Of a stretch of DNA of 64,000 nucleotides, positions 1 through 11,205 are shown in pieces. Made by a program: the position numbers and the translations under genes. The notes below the pieces were generated by a model. That model ran no database searches, was not told where the DNA came from, and worked only from the letters and a program-made list of their open reading frames with translations. Position 1 is the stretch's first letter; each line of letters starts with the position of its first letter. The DNA comes from Dryococelus australis. Taxonomy: Eukaryota > Arthropoda > Insecta > Phasmatodea > Phasmatidae. The DNA lies in the NCBI GenBank assembly GCA_029891345.1, contig CM056995.1:84073895-84137894 (forward strand), written 5' to 3'.

Positions 1-2150
1 TACGCATGCTGGTATCTCTCTGCATTCATTTACATGTTAATATTTTAATACATAAAACATATCAACACAACACTTTAAAGGAAAATAAAATAAAAAGCGA
101 CACTTATGATTATTAAGCTGCATTTTGTGACATGGGTGTTACATTACATTACCATGTTCATGGCTTGCAGCCAACATAACACAAAACACTGACTATGTCC
201 AGTATTTGTACTGGTAGTTTTGTGCCATATTAGAAAAAATATCTAAACAAGAAAATAACACAAGCACAAGCAATAAAAGGACTGAAAAATACATACAAAA
301 TATTCCACGTTCGTGGAGTCTTACTATGTGGCTGGTGGTTTGTTTACATTTTGGTGCACTGTTCACACCAATATGCTTCACTCCAATAAAACATTACAAA
401 AACCCTTTAAAATAAATATTAAACACATAAGCACACTATCACACGGGCGATATACACAATACTAAAATGCAACACATGGTTGCACAGACACCACATTAGT
501 GCACACAGTGTGACATGTTTCCGACCACGTGGTCACATGAGAGCAAATAATATTTATTATGAAAATGGTCATGAAAATTACGTTAACACATTTAGAACAC
601 TCATTAGCACTGAAAAGAACAAAACAATTGAAAACAAACAATGTAGGGCCACGGAAACAAACCTACGTATATATATTTGCAGCACGCCTATTCGAATCAT
701 ACTGAGCCGCTCACATATCACACTGCTGTATTCACACACGGACGGTGGTGGTCAGCTGGCTGGGTGGGTTTCTCCTCTAGGCGTGGTGAACGGTCTAGGG
801 GTCAGAACGTGGCACACATCAGAGTTAAAATTCTATTAACGTGTTCCTGAATTAGTTAGCCAAAAATGGTTGAACAGTAGTTACCTCGGTCACCATGCAT
901 TCACCACAAAGTGGCGAATAGGAGCATGAAGCCACCCCATTGTTACTGATTAAACTGCAAAATATGCCTATTTTCATAATTACACCTAGAACTGACATAG
1001 TATTTATAGTGCAGAGACATTAAGATATTTTATGTCATAGCTCATGAATAGACACTTATGTGTAATTGATTTATTATGCAAAGTGTAAATAAAAAATAGC
1101 CAGTATGAAAGTCCAGTAGTTTTTCCAGAATCATTATATGTTGTTTATACAAGCCACCACAGACTGATGTGAGACAACAAAATGTATCACCAGTGTGGTG
1201 ATATAACCCCATTTCATTATATTTATATCCGGGATTTATTATGGTTGAATATGAGTATTTATGCTTTGTTTGTCATGGAAACAAAAGTAGAGTAATAAAA
1301 TTCATCTAGTGATGAGCCAAGAACATAACATATGCCCACTGAAATAATGTCACATATGCTCAATAAAATAACCTCCACTTTAAGGTTAAGGATAATGTTT
1401 ACCATTTAAGTGATACACAATTTTATATTTTTATGTAAATCATAATTTATTATTTAAGTTGTAGTGTTTTCTTGTTGTCTCATCTCATCAGCACTGCACT
1501 CTGTCCATTTCAGCCATCAGTGTTCATAAGAATATTTTAATATAAGGTTTTTTCATGATCACGTGGAAACTCTCAGCCAGTGAGAGGGCTCAGCAACTGC
1601 CCACCATTTAGTACCGCCATAGTCTTTTTGTGGGTCGGATGCCGCTTGCGGCTGCTCCGGGTCTTTATCGTTGCTGACCGAACATGTAACTATCGTAATA
1701 TAATTTTTTGTAACTGGAAACTAAAAATAAATTTTTATACCCGGAGCGAGTGCCACCCCACAACATTGGTCCGTTTTGTCACATGGCCAGGACGTATGTG
1801 TCGTAATTTCATCATGTAGGCCTTGGGCCAAATTTGTTTGTATTAGAGCTCGCAGTGATACAGTGGCGAACCATTTATGTCAGTGCCCATGCTGGGAAAA
1901 TATGTAAATAAATAATGTAAGATTAAGATGCGTTTGTTTATTTGCTCCACTCTCATAACTACTGTTTTACCTGTTTTCATCGATTTTCCATAAATTGCTC
2001 ATAACAAAAATGTGTATTTAAATGACCTGTAACAATTTCCTCGGGAGTGAGCAAAGTGTTGGAGGGGACATACAACCTCCACTAGACCAGGCAATTAAAG
2101 AAGTAAAATATCATCAGCATCAGCAGTTCCAGACATGAAGGATCACAGGG
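1..2150. other. intergenic, nothing recognised
   Basis: AT-rich sequence with no open frame that resembles a known family on either strand. The longest open frame (480-839, + strand) has a low-complexity, non-conserved translation and is judged accidental. No terminal repeats or RNA gene were seen. Confidence 0.5.
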
Positions 2151-2288
2151 TGTTTATCCTAAGTTTGTCGAAACGGAGCTTCCAACTGTGAAATAATGAT
2201 TTACGTCATATTTCTGGGTTTTGGTATCATAAGTTAAGATGACTTCTCAATTCTCGTGAGAAAACGATCGAGAGCACTCGACAGCTAT

Positions 2289-2315
2289 ATGTTGTCGAAA
2301 GCAGCGTCCCGATCG
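2289..2315 (+). other. possible first coding exon (speculative)
   Basis: A short ATG-initiated frame of nine codons (residues MLSKAASRS) runs directly into a consensus splice donor, GTAAGT, at 2316. The surrounding 200 bases are richer in CpG than their neighbours, as often seen near insect promoters. A second ATG followed by a GTGAG donor-like site lies about 40 bases downstream. No matching downstream exon was found, so this is only a candidate and may be chance. Confidence 0.18.
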
Positions 2316-4498
2316 GTAAGTGGAAATTCAACATGGCGGGTGAGAAATGTGGCGGCAGTATTTATTGCATATCTTATGGTTTCGTACTTCTTAAATATAA
2401 TATATAACATACAAAAGGTTACAATTATGTGGAACAGTGAAACATTATTATATGAATATTATTGTATCCACACATGTTCGGGAATCTGAAGTTATATTTC
2501 TGTATTGTGAGTTAATTATGTAGCGTAGTAATGGCAGAGAGATTATGTGTTTATACGAGCATCGTGTTGGTATTGTCGGAATAATGAATCGGTAGTTAAT
2601 TATTTGTGTATTTGCTTTCTTCGAGCATAGTTGGTCAGAGTGATTTTCTTGAGTGAAATGTATAATAGTAATCAGGCATGTATACAGCGTCGCAAAACTG
2701 CTAGTTCTTTTTTCTTAAATGCCGTCAGCAATGAATTGACTAATATAATTTATGTATTAAAGTTTGTTGGTTTCAGGAAATGTGCACAGTGTTGATTTTA
2801 CTGAATGATTATGCAAATAATTTATTTAATGCTAGCGACGAATAAACATGATTTTAGTGAAGTACACATGCAAAGATTAACCTAGAAAAACACGTGTTCA
2901 AGAGGTTGCTGTGTTTTATAAATAATGTATTTGTAAAATATTGCTATAATTATTTGCATTGCACGTGGCCTGAAAAAGCCACATTTTCCAACCATTTGTA
3001 GTGGGTGAATAATATTTATTTGTCTATATCTTAAATGGTGTATTGTTTATCTTTGGATACTGTGTGTGTATACTGCTGCATCTGTACGAATACGAACAGC
3101 GAAATATGTATCGCATTTTGTTTTTCATTAAAGTAACAATAATATATGTTATTTCCATATGAACAAAATTTACCACTGCTCCATTAGAACAATATGCAAC
3201 TCAAAATGCCACACAATCATAAGAGCATCAAAATAATATCGTCTCATCAAAGACGTTATAAACTAAAGTGCCCCCCGCCCAATCTCCTCATACATACATG
3301 CAATAATACAACTAATTAAATGAATAACTATATAGGCTACAGTCTTTGTGTTCGACACACGTCACTTCACTAGTAATGGGAATTCCTGTATTCCTACAAC
3401 AAATCACTTACACGCTGTATTATTTAAGATTTGTTGTTTAGGTCTAATGTATTTTTCTAAGCTAACTTTACAGTTGTATTTATTCAAATGACATTTTACC
3501 TATCGTCTTCTATAAATTTTTATACATACCGCACAGTGAACGTTATTTAAAAGGACTGTTAGAGGGAAGAGGGAATACGATGTAATGGTTTATCTCACCT
3601 TTTAACAGTCGTTTTTATAGTTGAAACAGTATGTTCCTTTAAAATAATTAATATTTTCAACAGCCAACCTGTGTGTATAACAAATAACCATTGACTGTGT
3701 CGCCATTTACCTCGCCAAGCATATACGATGAGATCACAGCCATATCGAGATATTTCACTCTAAATATTCCGCATTACGCTTTAATAAACCGAATAGTATT
3801 TGTTTTAAGTAAGACAATTTATAAATAAAGTATATATGTATGTGCACCTTTATGCATTAAATAACCACTTAAAATGCACAGTTTATAATAGCTATACTTT
3901 AATCATACATTATTGCAGAGACAGCATGTTTGCATTCGTCACATTGCCTGCCTGAACACCAGCAGGTGGGGATGCATGCTGGGGGGGGGGGGGTCGGTAA
4001 AACCCGAGGATTGGTGAGATAGTGAGGTCCCGAATCGATAGTGCACTTAGAATAGCTAATTGGGCACATTTCGCTCGACAATCGTTTCAAACGGCTTGTC
4101 TCGATCGGCAGGAAGCTGACTATCGAGATCGACATCGAGATCTGCCGATAGATTTCCCCAAAAACTTATAATAAACACCCAGGGAGGCCACTTAAGGGCT
4201 GTCGACCACACGACCATCATCAACATCTTGTGCTCTACACTGGGGCCTCACCTGGCATAACTCACTGAACCACATTCCAGTCCACATAACCTAATTTCTC
4301 TGATGACCCCAAACAAGCTACTGACATATATTACCAGGTCACCATTACATCTTACTATCCAAGCTGTTAAATGCAACCACCTTAACAGGATTCTCCATTT
4401 CACACTCGTTGCTTTTCATGCTGGAGATGTGAGTGGGATGCATTTCTGTGTATGTGCAGTTTATAATGTTTGGAAAGGGCGTGGGGGGGGGGGGGGGG
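2316..4498. other. intergenic, nothing recognised
   Basis: No gene or named repeat was recognised. It contains a 13-base G tract (3981-3993) followed by a stretch with repeated ATCGAGATC-like words (about 4080-4150). A 16-base G tract (4483-4498) ends directly at the SINE below. Confidence 0.5.
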
Positions 4499-4735
4499 TT
4501 GTGGCTGAGCGATTAGCATACTCGCCTCCCGCCAAGGCGCACCGGGCTCAATCCCCAGCCGGGTCACTGGATTTTCGCAAGTGGGAATCACGCCGGACAA
4601 TGCCGTTGGTCGGCGGGTTTTCTCGGGGATCTCCTGTTTCCCCCGCCCCTCCTTATTCACTTAAATCACCCTCATTGGCTCTCAAGACCTCGATGTTAAG
4701 AGCCACCCAAATCTCTTCAATTCACTTAGAATGTT
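4499..4735 (+). repeat. tRNA-derived SINE (tRNA-Gly-like head)
   Basis: The 5' part reads like a tRNA. An A box (TGGCTGAGCGA, about 4502-4512) is followed by an anticodon-arm-like inverted repeat (CGCCT...AGGCG) and a B box (GGCTCAATCCC, about 4545-4555). The arm sequence resembles that of tRNA-Gly(CCC). The rest is an unrelated body of about 170 bases with CCGGACAATGCCG and GTTTCCCCCGCC words, ending near 4735. This order (pol III promoter head plus body) defines a SINE. A true tRNA gene is excluded because the acceptor stem does not pair. The insert directly follows a 16-base G tract. Confidence 0.7.
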
Positions 4736-5407
4736 AGGGAGTGTTCTTGCCATTCGACTCGTTTTGAATTTTCTAATACCGAAGATTTTGCTGCAGTCGC
4801 TGTGTTTGTTCGCGATTTACTATTGTTTTTCTGGCTGTACAGGTTTACAAACAACACCAATAGCCAAGTGCATTAACCTTGGGTTGGCCAATCGCGGTCA
4901 TAGACTAAAGATGAGGCATAGACTAAATATGAGGTAGACCACTTATTTGTCTACTGTACATGTACCCTACTGTGACCTACCCCAAACCTACCAAATTTCT
5001 ACAGAACTATCAAAGTACATGCTCAACAGTGATGCACGTTTTTGTTTATATATTAATTTTCAAATGACACAAGCACTATTTTATTAATAAAATAGTTTTA
5101 CCAGTTTTATTATAACCAAACTGTATTACACATTGGTTAGATGAAGTATACATTCGTCAAAGTATTTCTTTACAAATCAGTTTTCTAACCTGGAATCCAA
5201 ACCACTTCACTTTTGCTAGATGTGTAGGCAGAAAAGCAGTTTAATGTTGAGACACGGATATTGGTTGTGCGCAGCCAGCGAGAGCGGTATACATCATATT
5301 TAGTGTATGAGATAAGGTCTACCTCAACTTTAGTCTAGGATCGCAGTCGGTCTGCATAAAATGTTGATTAGTAGTAGTCTTTTCTATGGGCACCTAGCTC
5401 GACTGAC

Positions 5408-5415
5408 CAACTTGG
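5408..5415 (+). repeat. left target-site duplication of the hAT-like element
   Basis: CAACTTGG here matches 8150-8157 exactly and abuts the left terminus. Confidence 0.7.
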
Positions 5416-6027
5416 TAGTGTTGCCAGTTTAGCTATTTTATAACCAAATCTAGCTTTTTTGAGAAAGCAGTTGCCACAAAATATTTCCTTTAGCTTTCAG
5501 CTATATTTTAAGCTATAAAATTACATAGTTAGCTATGGATTCGCATTTATATTCTTTTTGCTTTCCTTGCCAACCACACATACACTATCCACTTCTGGAA
5601 AAAAAAAAAAAAAGAGGCTGATAAGGAAAGAGCTATCGAGTTATTCCTCATTTCACCTTTCGGAAATGTATAGTGTAACAAAGCAGATTACATGACATTC
5701 CGACAAGAAAGAATAACTGCTTTCCTATGTTGATTAGGGAAAGAGGAGATGAAAGTATTAGTTTCATCATACTCTCCCATTTCAAATATTTCGTTGCTGC
5801 TTTGTGCTTTCCTCCAGTGTTACTCGGAGCGCGGACGAAATCGTTTCTTTCTGCAAAAGTGTGTGTTTTAAACTATGCAATTTCGAGCTATTTTTATTGC
5901 AGGATTTAGTGGTGCATTCACTGAGGTGGAGAAGGAAATGAATTAGTCAGTGGAGATCAACGATTCCAAATATTCTCATAGGTAACAGTTGAGTTTACAT
6001 GACTGAGTACTGATTTGATATGTTTAA

Positions 6028-6069
6028 CTATATATATATATATATAATCTGTGTGTGTGTGTGGTGTGT
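6028..6069. repeat. TA and GT microsatellites
   Basis: A run of TA dinucleotides (about 6028-6046) is followed after a few bases by a run of GT (about 6050-6069). It lies inside the hAT-like element. Confidence 0.9.
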
Positions 6070-7790
6070 CCGCAGTTGTTTTAGATATTAAGTTGCTGTG
6101 TTCCTGACGTCCATATATCCCTTGTGCCCATTTGTTCCATCGCAGACGCATCAACTACACAGCAATACTCGAGCGACATTAGGTCGCAGTCTCGATAGGT
6201 GCAGGTCGACAAGAATGGCATTTACACTTTTCTTGCCGCCCTGTAACCTGTGGCCACGGATCATAATATTTAACATTCACAACATGAGGTAACTCTAGTG
6301 ATGAGTGGATATGTGACCTAAACGAGTGTGTCCCGTGAAGTCATGACCATTAGACACAACAGCCATTGGAGGGAACACTGGTGTAAGCGGCGCTGCTTAT
6401 TCCTATAGCTTTCTGATATGCGCAGTGTCGACAAGCCCCGTGGCCGAATCCAGAGTGCGATGTGGCTCCGAGTGGTTTCAAAAGATGGGGAATCAAATTC
6501 CTGTAGGAAGTGTGAAGTGGCGAGTGGTTCCCTAGCAGCATTAAATAATAGGCGCATTTTTAAGCATAATTCATGGTGATTACACCATAACTCACTAGGG
6601 ATACCACCTGCTCTGGCATAGAGAGTCGATAACATTCTATAGAAAACAGGGCGTAGCTCTGCCCTTAGTTACGAAATCTGTGTGTCATCTCATCCATACA
6701 CATTCCTGAAATTAATTACCTAATGACACACACTGATTCTAAAATGATCATTATAAGAGTGTACATATAATCATCAATCGAGAATCAGCCACCTGAGGCA
6801 TTATTTCATTTAATATCACCCTTCAAGTGCGGTGACGGGGCACCAGCATTCACGAGTATGTCACCAATGTGTTTTAGTTTAGCAATCTTAATTATGTACA
6901 ACATAAATTTCACTTATCATGATATTCATTCAGTTCAGTTTTTTTCATGTTTTCATTTTGGTGCTGGATTCGCCGGACGTGCAGCGAAACCGAGGCCATG
7001 TCGTTATTCAGACTTCAGCACTCCAGACAACCGGGGGGCAGACGGTAAGCTCTGTGAACCCTCCTCGGCAATTCAATATAGGCTGCATTTTTCTTCATAG
7101 CCTTAGTTAACATAATTCAAGAAACTTTTAGTACTTTTATTTAGCCGAAGGAGGTCTCCCTGCATCCTGACCTAACATACCAGGACTTAATGCGCTGGAT
7201 GCATTTCACATAATTAATCTAAGACCCACGCCTTATTTTCCAGCAATAGCGACCACGGCTGGTCCAGAGTGCCAAGTCCACTTAACTAAGGTACGCATTA
7301 ACAAGTGCAGTAACATTCCGTTGTACCTTTACGGTAATAAAACAGTCATACCATAATTAGATGTGTTTTATTGCATTTAATTCTCCTGAGTTTATCCGGT
7401 ACTGCACCCTAATAGCAGCCTTAAAATTTACAAGTGTATTTCAGGATGTTTTGCATTTACGAGGCCTGCCTCCAAGTAGGGTAAATTCAGCGGTAATATA
7501 GGCGTGCGAAGTGGCCGACAGCTTCGCCCACAGGCAATATTTCACCTTTACGTAATATAGCAGATAAATCCACTCAGCTCTCCTTCATATTGACCGCATA
7601 TCCAGAGTCGGCATAGGCTGTCGGCTGTATGACCCCCATCAACAGTCGATCTCTATACCGAATGTGGCGCCGGGCACATCATCAGCTCCTGTTCATCTGC
7701 TCTCAGACGGGACACGAACACACCACCAGCACCTCTGGAGGCGCAGCAGTCTAAAGTATACAATTACTATACAATTTGCACTGCATGTTA

Positions 7791-8024
7791 TAGGCTGTTT
7801 ACGGTAAAGTGAGCACTTCTGAAGCCCTCTCATTTGTAATAATAGACAACAAATATGTTTTATTTTAGCCTTATGCATTAAGTTCAGAGTACTGTGAAAA
7901 AGACACACTATGATTATAACTTAGATGGCAATATTTATTTTTAAATGTGGTTAGAGGATACACATGCTGGAAGGAAAAAGTAAGAAGGCCATCAGAAGTG
8001 CTCACTTTACTGTGAACAGCCTAT
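7791..8024. mobile_element. MITE with about 40-bp terminal inverted repeats
   Basis: The left end TAGGCTGTTTACGGTAAAGT and its continuation GAGCACTTCTGA are mirrored at 7990-8024, where the complement differs at only a few positions. TA dinucleotides flank both ends, suggesting TA-targeted (Tc1/mariner-like) insertion. The element is about 235 bp and has no coding capacity. It lies inside the hAT-like element and so is younger than it. Confidence 0.75.
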
Positions 8025-8149
8025 ATATAATATTATTTAGTGCTAGAATCTGTATTATTCGTTAGCTTTTTAGTAACTTCGTTTAGCTTTTTTGGCTATA
8101 TTTTGACAACCAGTTAGCTTTACTGCACGATAGTGATTTGACAACACTG

Positions 8150-8157
8150 CAACTTGG
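8150..8157 (+). repeat. right target-site duplication of the hAT-like element
   Basis: CAACTTGG abuts the right terminus and matches 5408-5415 exactly. Confidence 0.7.
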
Positions 8158-8868
8158 CGAGCTTACAGTTGCTGGAGAGATGTTGCAGGACATCTACCAC
8201 AAAGCTTTTGAGAGCTGTAACCGGGGAGGGAAATGGGAAACTTCCCCAGTAAGCAGTGAGAAAGTGCTATGATGCAACCACCTGGGTGTTGAAGGACTCG
8301 GACCATCCCGGCTCTTGAGCTTCAGCAATGATAGAAAAGGTGGCTTATCTATGATAGCAAGGCATCGCTATGTCATATACTGTGCAGTGTTAACAAGTGA
8401 AGCCAGTTATAGTGTAGAGATAGACGGTTGTTTTCCAATAAAAAAGACGTAATGTTATCAACAGTAGACAAAAACATTTTATCGGCCTATCTTTCACGTG
8501 TATTTGGATGAGTATTAAAATCGACATAAATTAACATACAACCATTTTTGGCCTAAACTATAATATACATAAAGCATGTGTATGTTTGTCTCATATAACT
8601 AGATATAAATTTCACCATTAAATAATTAAAGTTATGAACTCTTTTTACATTTAAATGGAAGTGTTGTATACTGTGTTTTGGTTGATTTGCTTCCCAGTCC
8701 CTATATTTTTGCCTTGAAAATATTCCAGGAAATAACTTTCTGACAACTATAGGAGCTTTTAAAAGCTGTAATAAAACTTTAACTATAGTAAACTCGAATA
8801 TAATACGGTACTAAAATGGTTGTGAGTGCGTTACAATTGAAGCAGTCATGCGGGAGAGAGACAACTTT
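8158..8868. other. intergenic, nothing recognised
   Basis: No conserved frame, RNA gene or terminal repeat was seen. Confidence 0.5.
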
Positions 8869-9340
8869 TTCATATATACATACATACACTCGCAATTCCG
8901 CTACCGCCAGGTGGCGAGCTCTCTCACCTCTCCATCACCCAACCAACTCCCTTTCCACTCCCTTCCTGAACTTACCAACCCCTCTCACAGATACCAATTC
9001 CTCCCTCAACACATTCCACTCCCTCACAGACCTCACAAGCATGGACTGCCTACCCCGCTCCGTTCTCCTCCACACCCTCTGAAGCTTCTCACTGTTGTTT
9101 CCTCTTCCTCTAAACACCTCCTTACTTAGCTTGCAGTGTAGCCATCCCTTGTCTGCCAACAATCTGATTTTTCCCCTAATCTCCAAACCAATGTCATTTA
9201 CCATTATGGTAAATAACAAAGGACCCAAGCACACTTCCCTGTGGTACCCCTGGCGTAAACTCCTCTAACTCCGATATTGCCTCCCCCACTTTCACCCTCT
9301 GCCTTCGCCCCCTGAGAAAGTCCCTTATCCATTCCACCTA
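8869..9340 (-). mobile_element. LINE fragment (family B, copy 1), reverse transcriptase 3' part
   Basis: Read on the minus strand, the 5' end carries a reverse transcriptase block with the CLGPLLFTIMVND motif (about 9180-9240). It then jumps by deletion at 'LLAD' to the C-terminal tail (about 8940-9140). The element ends in a short ATACATAC-type tail at 8869-8885. The same sequence and tail occur at 15345-16345 in the same orientation. The YxDD box and the thumb region are missing. It is a dead, internally deleted LINE of the CR1/L2/jockey type, and the clade cannot be fixed from this fragment. Confidence 0.7.
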
Positions 9341-9680
9341 CTATTTTTTACCCTTTCTCTTTTTAAAAATAACACAACTAACTTAAAACTAGAACTACTC
9401 TCCCTTATAAAATACACCAAATACCTACGTATACACACACTTTCTTTACTAGCCTAACTTACACCATACACCCTTTACCACAGTACAATAACAAAGGCCT
9501 CGGCCTCTTGCACACAATCGGACGCTACTCTCTACTTATAACTAATTACCACATAAAACACTAATCTTAACACTAATTATACCTTAAAACCTCCTCGGCC
9601 TATATTTAAACCTAATGCTAGAACTAATCACATTCCAAACCGTAGTACATGTGGTGGCCATCTTGGTTGGTTTTGTTTCC
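9341..9680. other. G-poor, C-rich stretch next to the LINE fragment
   Basis: The + strand is rich in A, C and T and almost free of G, apart from a few GGCCTCGGCC-like words. There is no open frame of interest. It may be the 5' continuation of the minus-strand LINE, but homology to copy 2 stops near 9340. Confidence 0.35.
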
Positions 9681-11205
9681 ATTGAAATTAAACATCCTGG
9701 AGAGTGCTATATGAACACACTAGTTGTTCTGAATTTTCTCTAAATTTGTATTATTTTTGCGTTTGTGGAGTGTGAATTTGGCATGTAAACACGAATTAAA
9801 ACTATAATCTATTTTTGATGCATTCTGCGGCCAACGAAAACTAATATTAATGTATGAAAATGCGTACGAGTCAGGCCATGCGAGTCCAGTGTTTAGTGTA
9901 TTCGTATATAGCCTACTGGGAATGCATTCGTGGAAGGTATCGCACAATTATTGCGTGTATAGCGATATGTTATCTGCATACGTTTGTTAATTAACAATTG
10001 CAGCGTGTTTAATTTTTGCAAGTGCGGTTGCGATCACTAACGTGCCATGAATTTAAGGTCTAACCTGTAAGTTGCGGACTCGTTAGAGGTACAGGCACTT
10101 TTATAAAACTGTAGATACGTAGTTTTCTAAATGCCGATTTGCTATTTCAGTGTAGGAGTTTATGAAATTAATTTGTCAGTTATGGCACATCATCTCGTAA
10201 ACCAATACAAAGCTACGCCTTATAAAAACTCCACTCTTACAATTTTTTTCTCCCCAAATCAGCAGAGTTGTAGTAACAAACAAGAAACCAACTGTTTATC
10301 TATACAAGAATATACTTACAACCAAACAAATTCTCATACTTTTAATAGTTACTAAATGTAGCCTTCATGATTTGCAATTTTCATGGTTTCTCGAACTCAC
10401 TCCATGCATTTTCTGGGGTGACTCAATAAAGACAATTTACCAATTCCTTCCTTGTATTCCCTTCATTGTGTTCTTGGTTTACCATTCTCTAATGAACCTG
10501 CTGTCGATAAGATGTTAAGTTTAATAAATCAAGTTTATATGTGTGTTTAGATGATTACGTATTTAACGGTATGCTGTAATCATTACAGCAAATGGCATGT
10601 TTATACATCTTATAGTTTTCCAAAGTAGTCAAAATAAAGAATACTTAGATAAAGCCAATAGTCTCTAATAACTACGCCATCTGCAAAACAGAAAAACATC
10701 GCGTGATTTTCATTAAACTCAATTTCACACTACTTAAGGTTTTTAAAAATTCTAAACGTGAGTGCAACTAATTGGACATAAGCTTATTATAATATTGATA
10801 ATGAATCGTGGATATTTAGATGAAAATATAAATTTTTTAAAGCCCACCTGTAAATGAAAAATTAGATTACGTTTATACATTAACACTACCAAACATTTCC
10901 TGGAACAGTTTTATTAATACATTCCTTTATCATTTTAATCATGTCTTTCCACACAAATCTGTAAAATGTAGCAGTAGCTCAAAAATATAATGGATTAGTA
11001 AAGATCTGACGGATGTTAAAAACAATGCGTAAAATGCTAAGACCCCAGCGTAAAACAAAAATTTTACTATATGCGATACGAAACATTATATAACATGTTA
11101 CTCTGAGTAGCAAAGCAGAAATACAATGGGGGAAAAATAGCGTCCTCCTCAAATAAAACAAAAGCAATGTGAAACATTATTTATAATAAAATGAAACAAA
11201 ATATG
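9680..11205 (+). repeat. left arm of a large inverted duplication
   Basis: The reverse complement matches 15235-15345 plus 16330-17668. By eye the best parts are about 93% identical, for example 9720-10120 against 17240-17640. The arms share non-coding DNA (about 9680-10735) joined to a LINE portion (about 10735-11205). The right arm is interrupted by a second LINE (15345-16345). The shared DNA-LINE junction shows that a segment was copied, rather than two independent LINE insertions. The right arm lies just upstream of the DUF5522 gene. Confidence 0.8.
10735..11205 (+). mobile_element. LINE fragment (family A, copy 1)
   Basis: On the + strand the translation in broken frames contains the linker between endonuclease and reverse transcriptase, recognisable as a 'K-WISK-L' word at about 10990-11010. 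The same block is clearer in the inverted copy at 16330-16690. Stops and shifts interrupt it, and it is truncated at 11205. It is a non-LTR element of the CR1/jockey type, inactive. Confidence 0.6.

Larger units (their letters stand above)
5416..8149. mobile_element. hAT-like DNA transposon, non-autonomous
   Basis: The ends are short inverted repeats, TAGTGTTGCCAG on the left and, reverse-complemented, CAGTGTTGTCAA on the right. They are flanked by a perfect 8-bp direct repeat, CAACTTGG (5408-5415 and 8150-8157). An 8-bp target duplication and a (C/T)AGTG start are typical of the hAT superfamily. Both subterminal zones are rich in TTAGCT words, which may be transposase binding sites. No transposase was recognised in the 2.7-kb interior, so the element is probably non-autonomous or has lost its coding region. 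It contains TA/GT microsatellites and a younger MITE (7791-8024). A weak tRNA-like A/B box pair sits around 6460-6505. Confidence 0.7.

Noticed and set aside
480-839. 119-residue open frame, + strand
   Set aside because: No family resemblance, no codon pattern or splice context; expected by chance.
4303-4737. 144-residue open frame, + strand
   Set aside because: It runs through a G tract and the SINE, so its translation (poly-Gly then SINE) is not a protein.
6441-6505. tRNA-like A and B boxes inside the hAT-like element
   Set aside because: The B box is a poor match and no tRNA folding or SINE body is evident.
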